Below, piece by piece: positions 26,001 through 37,019 of a stretch of DNA of 64,000 nt (within the stretch, counting starts at the first letter, position 1; each line of letters starts with the position of its first letter). Position numbers and translations under genes: made by a program. The DNA is taken from the NCBI GenBank assembly GCA_018907035.1, contig JACCIC010000015.1, positions 2,672,001 through 2,736,000 on the forward strand. Reading direction: 5' to 3'. The notes under the pieces were generated by a model, which ran no database searches, was not told the DNA's origin, and saw nothing but the letters and a program-made list of their open reading frames with translations. This DNA comes from Sycobia sp. Sy_11 (taxonomy: Eukaryota; Arthropoda; Insecta; Hymenoptera; Epichrysomallidae).

Positions 26001-26758
26001 ATTTATAAGTATTTATATTTATGATTTGACAATATAATTGACAATACATATCCCGCATAATTACATCTTAATTACGTACTTATATACACGCACTTTTCCT
26101 AGATTTCTACATTACATTTCACGCATAATACACACACACAATTTGCATATCGTATTCATATAATATGAGAGAATCCAAGAAACTTTTACGAAACTGCGAT
26201 TTAATTTGCTCCGACTAATATAAGGCGGAAGATTGTTGTTAAGTATTATTGCGAAATTGGTTTTGTTAAATCGGTAGTATATAATAGACGGCACCACGTA
26301 CACTTTTTTTTATCATTTAGTTGTACTATGCCCAACTTTTGAAATAGTAGTATAGCAGTTTCAGAAAAAAAACTCGCATGTATATTCTGTTTTGATTCAG
26401 AGCAAATAAGAAATTAGTCGCTTTGAAAAATAAATGTAGAATCTGCAAGGAGGTGTCCCCAAAGGCAAGTGCACGTGTATTACTAACAAATAAAATAAAA
26501 TGAAATTTTCACAAAAAAATGACGAAAATTCACGCGTTTTTCCGAAGATCTGAAATAAAACCCTTTGCATTTAAGAAATTTTTAGCCATTTCTACATTTA
26601 TTTTCATAATGCCTTATATTTATAATGCCGTTAAGTTATTACATGTGCCATATACCGTCCGTTCGAAATGATAGTTGACTACCAGCACATTTTTCTATAT
26701 AATATAGTGTATATTCTATCTTTTATTATAAATTAACAAATAAAACATATATTGATAC

Positions 26759-26760
<2 letters not shown>

Positions 26761-26807
<47 letters not shown>
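26761..26807. repeat. (TA)n microsatellite
   Basis: 47 bp of AT. A shorter tract lies at 25966-25997. Confidence 0.95.
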
Positions 26808-26810
<3 letters not shown>

Positions 26811-28196
26811 TGCTAATATAATCAATTTTTCTTATTTTAATTTTTTTATGTGTGCCTATTATACGTATATTTTTTACTTTTTCGCAGTATAAAAAATTCT
26901 TCTATCTTATGCATCGGTAACAGATTCACGTTTATATTCATCACCATACATACGCGAGCGCGCGCGCGCGCGTTATATGTAACAAAAGTTACATAAATTT
27001 TTGCATGCCCTTAAATAACGGGCGTCAAATGAAAAATATCGAGAGATGCGTGTATTATTTAACTAAAATTTTGAAAATACGTTGTAAATGCAATGTTAAA
27101 AGCTGCACATCATAAAAGTAAAACGGATATATTGTGACGATACGACGTGTATACGCGAAAAACGAAAAATTAGTCATTAAAAATATATACTTAATTATAT
27201 CACCGATCGAGCGATTTACTCGAAACAGTAGAATTTTGATCACTCCCAATTTTATGAGCAGTTTAAGAAAAAATAACTAAAGAATATATGTAAATTTATT
27301 AATTACTGGAACTTTATATTCCAGCCGTCTCGTTTCATTCTCAAGAGTTGGTACAACAAAATATTTCTGTGATACATTTATACTTTTTTTTTGTTGACGA
27401 AATACGGTGAAAGAGCGAACTTGAGTCTTATACGCGAGCTTGATTCCATTCGAATCGTGATTAAAATACACGCGTCGCGCACGAATTCCGTCGGGGCGCT
27501 GGTTACAAACATCAGTGGTAACCGCGCGCCATAGCGCAGCGTAGAAACCTCGGTGAAAATACGAAAATAATGGTATAAAACCGCTTTCAACAAGCTGCTC
27601 CCCCTCGAGCGTTTTAAATCAAATATCTCAGGAATTTGCTAGTGAAAAAGCATAAATACATATATCTATATATATTTGAAAAGCCCATGGCTTATAACGC
27701 TATACCCCCGTCGCCTCACGGCAACCTCCTAATAGATACGTATAAAAGCCTACGTAGTTTTTCCTCGCATTCCAAAATCGACGGTATACCAGATCCCCGC
27801 TCTCTCTCTCTCTCTCCCTCTCTCTCACACTCTCTTCTTAAGTTATGCCCCCGCGGGTTATCCTTCTTTTCGCCTTTGAAATCTCCATCGGACAAGAGAC
27901 GCATCCCGCGGCACGGAAGTGAAAGTCAGGTCTCGCATTTATCTCTATATACCTACATAATATGTATAATGTATTGCATACATACCTAGCAGCGCTGGAG
28001 CTAGTTGAAGCCCTCCCAGCGACTCAATACCGACAAAGAATGAGAGAGGGGAAGAGTGAGGGAGAGAGAGAGAGAGAGAGAGTGGGAGAGAGAGACGAGG
28101 AAAATCGTAACGATTTTATGCGCCAAAATTATTAGAGATAATTTCTCGTCGGGGAAAATTCGATGGCCAGCTATGAGCACGAGCTCCCTATTTCAC

Positions 28197-28197
<1 letters not shown>

Positions 28198-28232
<35 letters not shown>
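28198..28232. repeat. (CT)n tract upstream of the eve promoter, possible GAGA element
   Basis: An uninterrupted CT run about 345-380 bp upstream of the predicted start site. Tracts of this kind bind GAGA factor or CLAMP in flies. Many similar tracts occur across the window, so promoter relevance is only suggested by position. A (GA)-rich run at 28056-28095 lies further upstream. Confidence 0.5.
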
Positions 28233-28269
28233 CCCTCGCGCTCTCTCCCACTCTCGGTCGAACACGCAA

Positions 28270-28544
28270 ACTCGCTGCCTAACACCCACCCACGCGACGC
28301 GGTAAAAAGCGAGGGCGCGGCGCCCGCGCGTCATTGGCGCCCTGACGGGAGCCCGCTCGACCGGGCGGGGCCGGGGACGACCAATCGCCGCGCACCGCGA
28401 GGCCCGGCCAACGCGCATTCCGCGAGGGGCGGGGAGAGGGGGCTCTCGACGCGCGCGCCTCGCTCCTTCGTGCCCCGCGAGCCCCCGAACGTCCCCCACC
28501 CGCCGCCCCGTCCCTGCCGAGCGGCCCGCCGCCCATGGGCAGCC
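28270..28544 (+). promoter_or_regulatory. eve: eve proximal promoter, GC/CpG-rich, with CCAAT and GC boxes
   Basis: ATTGG at 28333-28337 (CCAAT on the other strand) and CCAAT at 28381-28385 form an opposed pair. GGGCGGGG at 28363-28370 and GGGGCGGGG at 28426-28434 are Sp/KLF-type GC boxes. The block is strikingly CpG-rich against AT-rich surroundings. Factor identities are inferred from motif type only. Confidence 0.55.
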
Positions 28545-28550
28545 TATAAA
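28545..28550 (+). promoter_or_regulatory. eve: eve TATA box
   Basis: TATAAA begins 32 bases before the initiator A at 28577, the canonical metazoan distance. The box lies at the downstream edge of a very GC-rich block, so an AT hexamer here is conspicuous. Confidence 0.8.
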
Positions 28551-28574
28551 TGCCACCGTCGCCGGTTACCGAGC

Positions 28575-28580
28575 TCAGTT
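28575..28580 (+). promoter_or_regulatory. eve: eve initiator (Inr)
   Basis: TCAGTT matches the arthropod initiator TCAKTY exactly, with the predicted +1 A at 28577. No convincing DPE is visible at +28 to +33, which fits a TATA-type promoter. Confidence 0.75.
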
Positions 28581-28922
28581 CTAAACCTAGTACTTCGCGT
28601 GTGCGCACTCTGGAACGGAGAGAGCCACGCACACACACACACACACACAGAGTTACTACTGGTCCCGGCCAAAATCCATTCGCCGACTTTCTTCGATTCA
28701 TTCCCGTCCCTCGCAGCATCGTCGCGCCACGCACGGTGCGCAACCGAGGAGCTCACGCGTCGTCGCCCGCATCGCATAAGTGCAGTGTTTTTGTTGTTTT
28801 TTTTTTCTTCTTCTTCTTCTTCATTCGTCTATACGACCGTACACGCGCCCTGTGCGTCGAGCACCGGGGGCCCCATTCCGTCGTTTGTGCCACGGAACAA
28901 GAGCGACACGAGCAGCATCAGC
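28577..28922 (+). other. eve: eve 5' untranslated leader (predicted)
   Basis: It runs from the predicted initiator A at 28577 to the base before the first ATG, 346 nt. I find no ATG anywhere in it, which supports both the cap site and the start codon. It contains a (CA)n run near 28629-28648 and a T/CTT-rich run near 28789-28823. An additional 5' UTR intron cannot be excluded. Confidence 0.65.
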
Positions 28923-29058
28923 ATGATGGTTTACGCGGGCAGCTGTCCGTTGAAGGTGGAGACCGACCCGGCACGCGACGATAAGATCGTCGACGTGGTG
29001 CCGCCGAGCCCGCCCAACAGTCCACCCAGTCACGGGATGACCAGCGATGGCAAAACAG
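28923..29058 (+). CDS. eve: eve coding exon 1
   Basis: The exon encodes residues 1-45 plus the first base of codon 46. It begins [13 protein letters not shown] and is rich in Pro and Ser ([10 protein letters not shown] at about 28-37). It ends at CAG before GTGAAT, a good donor, leaving phase 1. The open frame runs on to 29174 and upstream to 28056 without a stop. That is incidental, since both ends lie outside the predicted mRNA exon. The region is short and has no folded domain. Confidence 0.9.
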
Positions 29059-31646
29059 GTGAATTGAAGTTTTTTGACTTCGAGATATCGTACGAAGGGA
29101 GAATCGCGCGCGCGCGCGAGTCCCGCCGGTGTAAATTCGAAGCCGACGCAATTGCACGGGTGTGCGTACAATAATTTTGCTTACTCGCGTGGAATGTAAA
29201 ATGAATTATGCACTGTAAATTTGGGTATGTAGCAGCGTTGAGTAAGCGTTTGTATACACGGTAAAAGAAGCGTATACAAACAGGGTAAATTATTGTACGT
29301 ACGGTGTAAATTGTAAATTCCATCGAGTGTTTGATTTAACACTATCGTGTTCGACGGGTTTCTATAGTACTTCGTCGAGCCAATTGTCCCTCGGAACGCG
29401 AAGGAAATTTTTGTCGTAGCCCACTAGACATCCGTGCGCCGCTTGTATGGATACAAAGTGTGTTGAGATTGTTTACGACCTCGAGGATTTCTCGCGCCGT
29501 CGGGTGTCCCCAAAGAGTTCGGGCCTTTTTCTGTTACGCGCCATCACGCCTCAGGGGGGGGGGTTTGTTTTCACTCCCTCCCGAGTTGTCGGCGGCGGCG
29601 ACAACAGAAGAAAAATCTTTGTATGACCCCCCGCGGCCGGGAGCGACGCGCGCGCCCGCGCGACACCTTTCGACAATGCCCCCGCGCGTTTGCGGTCTGC
29701 CTCATGCGCGACCGCCCATTGTTCCGACCATCCCCGCATCTCACGCCCGTGTCTAAAGATCTTTTGTTCGACTTTTGTCTAATGTATCTGTCTATCTGTC
29801 TTCTCTTGGCTTTAACTTGGCCGCACGCATGCAACACCCGAATGATGGAGGGAGCTTTCACTAATGTTTTTCCGCTATTTTATTTTCCAGATCTGTCACA
29901 ACTGCCGAAACAAATGGAATCGCAGGTGCCCCTGGATCCCAACATCCGTCGTTACAGGACGGCCTTCACCAGGGATCAGCTTAACAGGCTTGAGAAGGAG
30001 TTCCTTCGGGAGAACTACGTCAGCAGGCCAAGGAGATGCGAGCTCGCTGCGGAGCTGAACCTGCCAGAATCCACGATTAAGGTAAATATCGTTTATTAAA
30101 TTTTCCCATCTTATACGAGCCTGTCATACCTGACTCTTATTCCTTCTATCTGAATTTGACTCTTCGATCGATCGTAAATAGACGACATTTTTAAAGTATC
30201 GAATTTATGGCATTTTTTAAAGTATCGAAATCGGCAAATTATTGCCCATACAATGGCAAATTATTGTGTACGCACTGGCGGCAAATTTTCACATCGATCG
30301 AAGTAAAATTCAAATTCAGCGTTGCTCTTTTCCTCGGACTTCCGAAGGAGGTGCAGGATTAGAGAAAGAGAGACGAAGAGTCAAGTATCCTTTGTTGCGT
30401 CAACGTTGTGTCAACTCACCTTTGCTCCCTTTGCGGTCGCTCTCGGGCCACGTCGGATCCTTCGCGATTGCGACCTCCTGGGGCGAGCGCTCTCCTTTCT
30501 TACGTTCCTTCTCCCCCCTCGCGCCCTCCTACTGTTCAGCGCCGAGGTCTAACGCATCCTAAGCTCCCACCCCCCCTCTGCGCGAGAGGGACTCCTCAAA
30601 GCTTCCGACGCAACGCATTCATACGCGTTCAAGACGCATTTTCTGTAATCCATACACGCAACCATCTAAAACGCACGTTTCCATTTGTGTCTTCTCTCCA
30701 GGTCTGGTTCCAGAACCGTCGCATGAAGGACAAGCGCCAGCGGCTAGCCGTCGTCTGGCCTTACCACATGTACGATCCCGCGATCGCGGGCGCCATCCTC
30801 GCAGCGGCCGCCTCGGCCTCCCTCCCGGCCGCCTATCACGCCGCAGCGGCCCCGGCCCTCCCGGGCGGCCACCAGCTCGGCTCCGCTTACAGCCCGGTGA
30901 ACTACTACGCGGCCCGCTACTCCCCCTACGCCGTCCACCGGCCCCACCCCCAGACGCCGACGGCGGCCTACCCCGCGGCCCACCACCACCCCCATCACCA
31001 CCCCCACCACCCGCAGATGCCCGCGGCGGCCCACCACGTGCCCTCGCTCCACCTGCCCTACCTCGGCGCGGGCGCGACGACGCCGCCGGCCCAGCAGCTC
31101 CACCATCCGGCGGGCTCGCCCGCGGCGAGTCCTCCCGCGGCGGCCGCCGCCTACCTGAGGCCCGGCTCGCTCCAGCTGCCCCAGCTCAGCCCGGCGCACT
31201 CGGACGCCTCGTCGAGCGACTGCGATTTCGCCGGCAGCGCTGGCAGCAGCAGCAACAACAACAACAACAACAGCAACATGAACAACAACATGAACAACAG
31301 CAGCAGCAGTAGCAGCAGCAATAACCACAACAACAGCGGCAGCCCCCAGCTGTCCCACTCGCAGCAGCACCACCACCACCACCAGCAGCAGCAGTCGAGC
31401 GGCGGCCTCCTCGCCAAGACGACCTCGGCGGCGTCCTCGCTCTCCTCCTCGCCCGCGTCGCCGCCCTCGTTCAAGCTGCCCGCGGGCCTGGCCCTGGCGG
31501 CGGCCGGCCTGCCGAGCGCGGCTGCCTTCGAGGCGAGGTACGCGCCCCTGACGCCGACGAGCCCGACGGCCGCGGTCACCAAGACGAAGAGCGAGCCGCC
31601 CAAGCTCTTCCAGCCGTACAAGAACGACATCAGCGAGAAGGCGTAG
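28923..31646 (+). CDS. eve: Even-skipped homeodomain transcription factor (three exons, complete)
   Basis: The CDS is join(28923..29058, 29891..30081, 30702..31646), 1272 nt, giving 423 residues. The homeodomain is residues 64-123. It has Arg5 (R68), Leu16 (L79), Phe20 (F83), the WFQNRR helix-3 core (111-116), Gln50 (Q113) and Asn51 (N114), so a TAATTG-type site is expected. VVWPYH follows directly, as in the Eve/Evx family. After it come Ala-rich (138-161), His/Pro-rich (199-222), Asn/Ser-rich (291-321) and His/Gln (328-340) stretches, of the kind found in Eve repression regions. LFQPY at 411-415, near the C terminus, matches the Groucho-corepressor motif known from Eve (LFKPY type). In Drosophila, Eve is a nuclear repressor of pair-rule and segment-polarity targets and acts in neurons and heart precursors. 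The start is the first ATG after the predicted cap site; a second ATG follows immediately. Drosophila Eve is about 376 residues, so this one is slightly longer. Certain at family level; the exact start is unproven. Confidence 0.97.
29059..29890 (+). other. eve: eve intron 1 (832 nt)
   Basis: GT-AG intron in phase 1, between the N-terminal leader exon and the homeobox exon. It includes a short (CG)n stretch near 29105-29119 and a GC-rich block at 29570-29740 with several incidental open frames. I see no coding or RNA gene inside it. Confidence 0.9.
29891..30081 (+). CDS. eve: eve coding exon 2 (homeodomain helices 1-2)
   Basis: The exon completes codon 46 (Asp) and encodes through K109. It carries homeodomain positions 1-46, including [17 protein letters not shown] and [16 protein letters not shown]. 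The acceptor is TATTTTCCAG with a good pyrimidine run. The donor is AAG before GTAAAT. The exon ends in phase 0 after LPESTIK. Confidence 0.97.
30082..30701 (+). other. eve: eve intron 2 (620 nt), inside the homeobox
   Basis: GT-AG intron in phase 0. It splits the homeodomain between positions 46 (Lys) and 47 (Val), a recurrent intron position in homeobox genes. Pyrimidine-rich sequence precedes the acceptor. An open frame from 30408 runs through the intron into exon 3, but the GT-AG boundaries and homeodomain continuity make the intron call secure. Confidence 0.93.
30702..31646 (+). CDS. eve: eve coding exon 3 (recognition helix and C-terminal region)
   Basis: The exon starts [15 protein letters not shown] after the acceptor CTTCTCTCCAG and encodes 314 residues to TAG at 31644-31646. 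It is far more GC-rich than its flanks, except for the AAC/AGC and CAC/CAG trinucleotide runs (about 31236-31396) that encode poly-Asn, poly-Ser, poly-His and poly-Gln. These runs are likely to vary in length between individuals. The last residues include [10 protein letters not shown]. Confidence 0.97.
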   Translation, partial: VWFQNRRMKDKRQRLAVVWPYHMYDPAIAGAILAAAASASLPAAYHAAAAPALPGGHQLGSAYSPVNYYAARYSPYAVHRPHPQTPTAAYPAAHHHPHHHPHHPQMPAAAHHVPSLHLPYLGAGATTPPAQQLHHPAGSPAASPPAAAAAYLRPGSLQLPQLSPAHSDASSSDCDFAGSAGSSSNNNNNNSNMNNNMNNSSSSSSSNNHNNSGSPQLSHSQQHHHHHQQQQSSGGLLAKTTSAASSLSSSPASPPSFKLPAGLALAAAGLPSAAAFEARYAPLTPTSPTAAVTKTKSEPPKLFQPYKNDISEKA

Positions 31647-31649
31647 AGG

Positions 31650-31652
<3 letters not shown>

Positions 31653-31685
<33 letters not shown>
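31653..31685. repeat. (GA)n immediately after the eve stop codon
   Basis: Lies in the predicted 3' UTR, starting seven bases after TAG. Confidence 0.95.
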
Positions 31686-31688
<3 letters not shown>

Positions 31689-31826
31689 CACAGAGACGGA
31701 CCGAAATCCATATGCATATAGATCATATAAATTATATATAAGTACGATTCGAAGCGAAATTTTGCGGGGGTTGGGGGGCTGTGCGGAGGACTCGGCTGCG
31801 ATTGATGCGAAGCCCATATTGAATTT

Positions 31827-31996
31827 TGTAAATAGTATAAATGTATATAAATAAAAAATATATTATGAATGTGTATGAGCGGCGATCTGGCGCGCGATAT
31901 GATTGCTAATTAATATGCATTATTATTATTATTATTGTTGTTGTTGTACATATATAGTCGAGAGGAGAAGAATGAAACCAGTTTTAATTGTACATA
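31827..31996 (+). promoter_or_regulatory. Four Pumilio-type elements (UGUANAUA) in the eve 3' UTR
   Basis: TGTAAATA at 31827-31834, TGTATATA at 31842-31849, TGTACATA at 31945-31952 and TGTACATA at 31989-31996, all on the mRNA strand. UGUANAUA is the established PUF-protein recognition octamer. TG next to TA repeats generates some matches by chance, so function is inferred. Confidence 0.4.
31850..31855 (+). terminator. eve: Proximal polyadenylation signal of eve
   Basis: AATAAA 204 nt after the stop codon, with a GT-containing stretch (GAATGTGTATGAG) about 12-25 nt downstream, as expected for a cleavage site. Confidence 0.6.
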
Positions 31997-32160
31997 TAAT
32001 ATATAGACCGTACATAATATACACACTATATATATATATATATATAGAGGGAGAGAGAGAGGGGGGGAGGGAGACATGATGTATTATCAACGAAAATAGA
32101 CGCTTATTAGTTCGATAATATTATGTGTTATACATGCGAAAATACTAGTAATTTATCTGA

Positions 32161-32166
32161 AATAAA
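32161..32166 (+). terminator. eve: Distal polyadenylation signal of eve
   Basis: AATAAA 515 nt after the stop, followed by T-rich sequence (CCTTTGTTTTC) near 32191. Alternative to the proximal signal. Confidence 0.4.
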
Positions 32167-33755
32167 ATCAAAAATATAAACAACATATAACATCCTTTGT
32201 TTTCATTTCAAATATTCACTCATATATAATTCGATATTAAACAGTAATAGAATTTTACGTAGTTTAATTACTACGTATATTCAACAATTGCTTTTCAATT
32301 TTTTTTTCTTTTATATATATTTCTTAGTAAGATTCGAGCAATAATTAAAAAATTGAAAGAAGCAACAAAGTAAAACAAATTTCCAGACTTCAAATCCTTT
32401 CACCCCATTTTTTTCCATTATAATCATTATTCTCGTTTAAATAAATACATTTACTAAATAATTCATCATTATACTGAAGTAGAGACAATTCGATTGTGAT
32501 AATAATATAATTATAAGTTTTCACGAGATCTAGACAAGATTTATATTTGACAACGTCTTTTAGAAATTGTTGAAGTAACGTGTTATTTTTAACGAATAAT
32601 AGAAACTTATTTTCAAAAAAATTTTTCCAAACTCACACTATTTACCAAAAGTACAACTTTGCTCAACCAAATATGGAACACTTTGGCGAATTTTATGAAA
32701 ATTTTGTGAAAAAAGTCTTTATGATAATGGAAATACTTTTTCTACGGTAGAGATATGGTACCAACGTTAATGTTAAAAAATCAATATAACTTTAGATAAT
32801 GTTAACAGTATATACCTCTGTTCACGGGTAAGTCATTTATCCAAACATTTCCGAATGTTTACTTGTGGGCATAATACAAGGTTGGGAATGGATTCGCAAA
32901 TTCGCGGAAAGGAGGAGGGGGGGGCAGATAAATATCTTGAATTTATAGCTATTTTCTGCTTCTAAGAGAGAGAGAGAGAGAGAGGGGGAGGGAGAAGTTT
33001 CATCATTTCTCTAGATTTGAGGATATATATAACGGTAGAATGGATTCGGTCGATACTTACCGCTTACCTATGGTTCAACGGTCGCTGTGCCAATATGATG
33101 CTACTTATAATATATTATACGCATACTATACGTATATATTTTATTTCATATTTGTCGAGTACAATTTAATATTTAGAACTAAAATATTATTGCTTCTGGA
33201 ATTCAAAATAATTGCATAGGTGAAATTATTGGTTTTTCTAAAAAAAAATACAAAATATTAAGGCAAAAAAAACAAATAATATTAATAATCATCTTATGAA
33301 AAACATTTTTTTTGTTTTACGATGTGAAATTTTGCTTGAACTTAAAATAAGCATATAATACGCATCAAGCTTTATTGAAAAAAAAAACATTTCTACACAC
33401 ACGTTAAATTATACAATGTTCATAAGCAAAAAGATTCCTCAAAAAATAAATAACAAAAAAATATATCTAAATAAACTTAGACAATATTTTTGTTAAAAAT
33501 ACATTGTTTAAACAAAAATTCCACATATGGCATGCACAACATATAAATCATTTCTTATATTTTTCTTTTACTAACAATAACAACGACAATAACAATAACA
33601 ATAATAATAATAATATACTAACTGTAAAAATAAATTAATCATAAAACTGAAGCACAACTTTCGAATCATCACAAAGTGCAATGAAACGTATATTATTATA
33701 TAACACATTGTCAATATTTACTGGCAATACTCTTTCTTACGAAACACACATACAC

Positions 33756-33757
<2 letters not shown>

Positions 33758-33808
<51 letters not shown>
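33758..33808. repeat. (TA)n microsatellite
   Basis: About 50 bp of TA. Confidence 0.95.
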
Positions 33809-33811
<3 letters not shown>

Positions 33812-34041
33812 GTAATGAAATAATTACATTTTACAGCACACGAGACAATTCTAAGGGTATCCCACGAAAAGTTGACTTTTAAATTGCGGCAACGTCGTAA
33901 TAATTATATATAATATAAATTTTCGTATCCGCAGAGCCCCCGAAGATGCCCCCAAAATCCCCCCTCAAAATCAATATATAGAACTGCAATATACGTATAT
34001 ATATACCCAAATAATATACCTTGCCGGAATTGCTTTTCGCT

Positions 34042-34044
<3 letters not shown>

Positions 34045-34097
<53 letters not shown>
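34045..34097. repeat. (TA)n microsatellite
   Basis: About 53 bp of TA. Confidence 0.95.
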
Positions 34098-34099
<2 letters not shown>

Positions 34100-34411
34100 C
34101 AATTAAGCTGTTGTAAATATTGCCCACCGTTTATGATGTGTAATACGCGAAATCCGCGCAACCGGCGTGCACACCTATACGTACCACGCACACACATCGT
34201 TGACCACCGGATAAGCCAAATACTGCGTTCGCGCTGCCTGCGCTACACCAGCCCTTGGACCAGTCAAAGGCGAGAGATTTGTCGCCTTTTCCTTATGAAA
34301 CGAGAGAAAAAAAAAATGTCACCGACGAGGGGAGTATGAAGGGGAGTAATTTTCACTGCTGTATAGTGTGCGCACGACCGCGAGGGCCGCTAGGCGGGGA
34401 AGAAAAAAGTG

Positions 34412-34448
<37 letters not shown>

Positions 34449-34637
34449 CTTCGTCCCTCGGACTTTTTTCTCTTTTTTTATAACTATATAATATATAGCA
34501 TCCCCTCGCTCGCTCGTCTTTTTACAGTCCGCGGCGACTGAAGACGGGGGGGGGGATATGATTTTTTCGATGATTTTTTTACACCTGCCGAACAAAACGG
34601 CTCGCTTTATATTTTACGAGGATAGATTAACGCTTAC

Positions 34638-34640
<3 letters not shown>

Positions 34641-34694
<54 letters not shown>

Positions 34695-34854
34695 TACACC
34701 TCGTTCCGCGCTCGCTACTATAATACATCGGGCCCCCCCGCGACCGACCGACAGAGATGGTTTATATTATATATAATATAGCATCGCCGTTTACGAGATT
34801 CCGAAGGAGTTTATGATTTTACGAGAGAGGCCGAGGAGGAGAGATGCTGAAACG

Positions 34855-34909
<55 letters not shown>
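34641..34909. repeat. Two (TA)n tracts
   Basis: 34641-34688 and 34858-34909, each about 50 bp. With 33758 and 34045 they make four such tracts in 1.2 kb. Confidence 0.95.
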
Positions 34910-34911
<2 letters not shown>

Positions 34912-35617
34912 AACAGTCGGGCAGCTGCGCCCGCGCCCCCGTATACACAGTATTTAGCATTTCGGCCCCATTCAACGCTGCACCGGAATTTGGAGAAATA
35001 GTAAAAAGAAGAGGAAAAAAAAAACGAGAACGAACAGAAAACACAATGAGAAGGAGTAAAGAAGAAGGGAGAAGGGGGGGATGTGGTGCGATGCGCTTAT
35101 GCTAACGCGTATCCTGCGTCTTCCTCTTTTTTTTCTTAGGCTGTTATTTCTTTATTGTTATTTTATTCTTTTTTTTTATGACTTTATTGGCTCGCGTATA
35201 TGTGCTTAATAGCTTATTAAGAGCCCCCGGATCTATCGAATGGAAGCGAGAGCGGCGCGATTTGTCTATATATCTGACCTGATTATTCTATAATATAACT
35301 CGAAAAGGATATGATTTATTTTTATTTTCATTCTCCTTTTATTTTTCCTCCTTTTCATGCGTCCGATCGCTGCCGAACAAATCCTGTTACGCATATACGT
35401 GCCGCGTCGCAATACTTGACCCGTTGTTTTCTTTCTCTCTCTCTCTCTCTCTCTCTCTCCGTTTTACCGAATGATATGGTTTTATTGCATCGTGACGGAC
35501 AGGAAGTCGGGAAAGATCGAGTTGAGAAATATAATAGTGGAGTCGCGCCGGAAAAAGCTAGCAAGCTCGTCATTTTTGCCTTTCGTATATAAGAGTCTCT
35601 AAAAAGTCTTCTCTAAG

Positions 35618-35621
<4 letters not shown>

Positions 35622-35673
<52 letters not shown>
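35622..35673. repeat. (TA)n microsatellite
   Basis: 52 bp of AT. Confidence 0.95.
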
Positions 35674-35674
<1 letters not shown>

Positions 35675-37019
35675 CGTGTTTATAATATGTAGATTAAATT
35701 CTAATGGGATAAATTTCAAAATGTTACATTTCCTTGTCAGCTTTATAGATTGAAAATCGACAAATAAAATTAAACTCTACTATTTTGTCTGAAACTTTTC
35801 GAATTTTTGTTCAGAATATTATGCTGAAGAAATTACCCAATCGACCGGTCGAACTTCTAAGAAATTGGGCCTTTATATAAAACATGGCCATCTATCTTTG
35901 AGGTTATGAACAATGAAGAAAACAGTGAAAATTTGCTTGGTATGTTAAAAAAAAAAAAAATACATCCCCCCCGCTGGGCCTACGATTGGGATTTTAAGAT
36001 GAAGCCCAATCATAGCCTAAAAGACAATTATTTTTTTTTCACTACAATTACAGAATTCTATTGCATAATTATACAATCCTATACTTTTTATTCTGCTCCT
36101 CTGGGGAGAACAGTTCATTTGACAAATAGTTGTTCTTCAACAGCCACCACACGTATGCGGATCGCGAACGCAAAAACAAATTAAAAAAAAAAAAAAAAAA
36201 CAAAAAAAAAACAAAAATAAATCGCAACGGAAACCCAAGCCCTAATCCCCTCCCGGCAGCCGTGCCGAGCGGTATACGGTGAAACCGAAAACGCCTACGG
36301 CCAAAATCGTTTCCGCAACCATCAGGCTCACTTACGCCTGTCGATCGGCCGCCCGCCAGGCGTCCTTTCGCCCATGCGGCCCGTCATGCGGGGGCGCGGG
36401 GCATATATACGAGTTAATTGGCGCTTCTCCCCCCCCCCCTCCTACAACGTACAACAGAAGGGAACGGCCTTGTATATCAATGCATTGATGCGCCGTTTAT
36501 GCGCTCCCCCATATGTGCGTGTTCGCGCGCGTGTCATCCGGGAGAAGAGATACACACGCGGGCACACGCGCACACACACATAGATAGATGGATAGATATA
36601 GTTGCCCCGATCCCCGGCGTATGCGTCTTCTTCCCTATACCGTGTATATATATATATATATATATATAGTCTTTCGTAAATCTTGCCTATCTATATTCGC
36701 TGAGCCAGTGCGAGCGAGGCGCGACTGCGCCGGGGATTTTGGACTGATGTGTATAATCTCTATATATCTATTTATATATATATAGTGACGTACGCAGCGC
36801 GAGACCTCGTTAATAATGCCGAGACACCTCGCAGATATACAGGGACACGTATATAAACGGATTCGCAAATTGAATCGAAGCCCTTGTATTTATATATATA
36901 TACACCGCGTCTGTTTAAACGTGTACGGGTATAATTAAGTAAGAAAGTTTTCGGCGAGGATTTAAATAGAGCGGGGTGTCTCTCGGCGTTGTTGCCGGGA
37001 TTAAGCACAAGCGCTTGAC

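Larger units (their letters stand above)
22560..28055. other. No gene seen; microsatellite-dense upstream DNA
   Basis: 23.44-24.9 kb is GC-rich with CA, CT and TA tracts. 25.4-27.4 kb is AT-rich. 27.4-28.0 kb is moderate GC and lies just upstream of the eve promoter, so it may hold proximal enhancers, but I cannot point to a clear motif cluster. Confidence 0.5.
31647..32170 (+). other. eve: eve 3' untranslated region (predicted extent)
   Basis: A (GA)n run begins within 10 nt of the stop codon (about 31653-31685). AT-rich DNA with AATAAA at 31850-31855 and again at 32161-32166 follows. The true 3' end could be at either. UGUANAUA motifs lie at 31827, 31842, 31945 and 31989, the last two only in a long form of the UTR. 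Confidence 0.6.

Noticed and set aside
28056..29174. 372-codon open frame through the eve promoter and exon 1
   Set aside because: It is in frame with exon 1, but its upstream part lies before the TATA box and is built of GA, CT and GC-rich repeats. Its downstream end runs into intron 1.
29623..30099. 158-codon frame containing eve exon 2
   Set aside because: Only 29891-30081 is exon; the rest reads into both introns.
30408..30701. N-terminal extension of the exon 3 frame
   Set aside because: The homeodomain continues correctly only by splicing from 30081 to 30702; the extension is intronic.
30744..31817. 357-codon minus-strand frame opposite eve exon 3
   Set aside because: Antisense shadow of a very GC-rich exon; the translation is Arg/Gly/Val low complexity with no domain.
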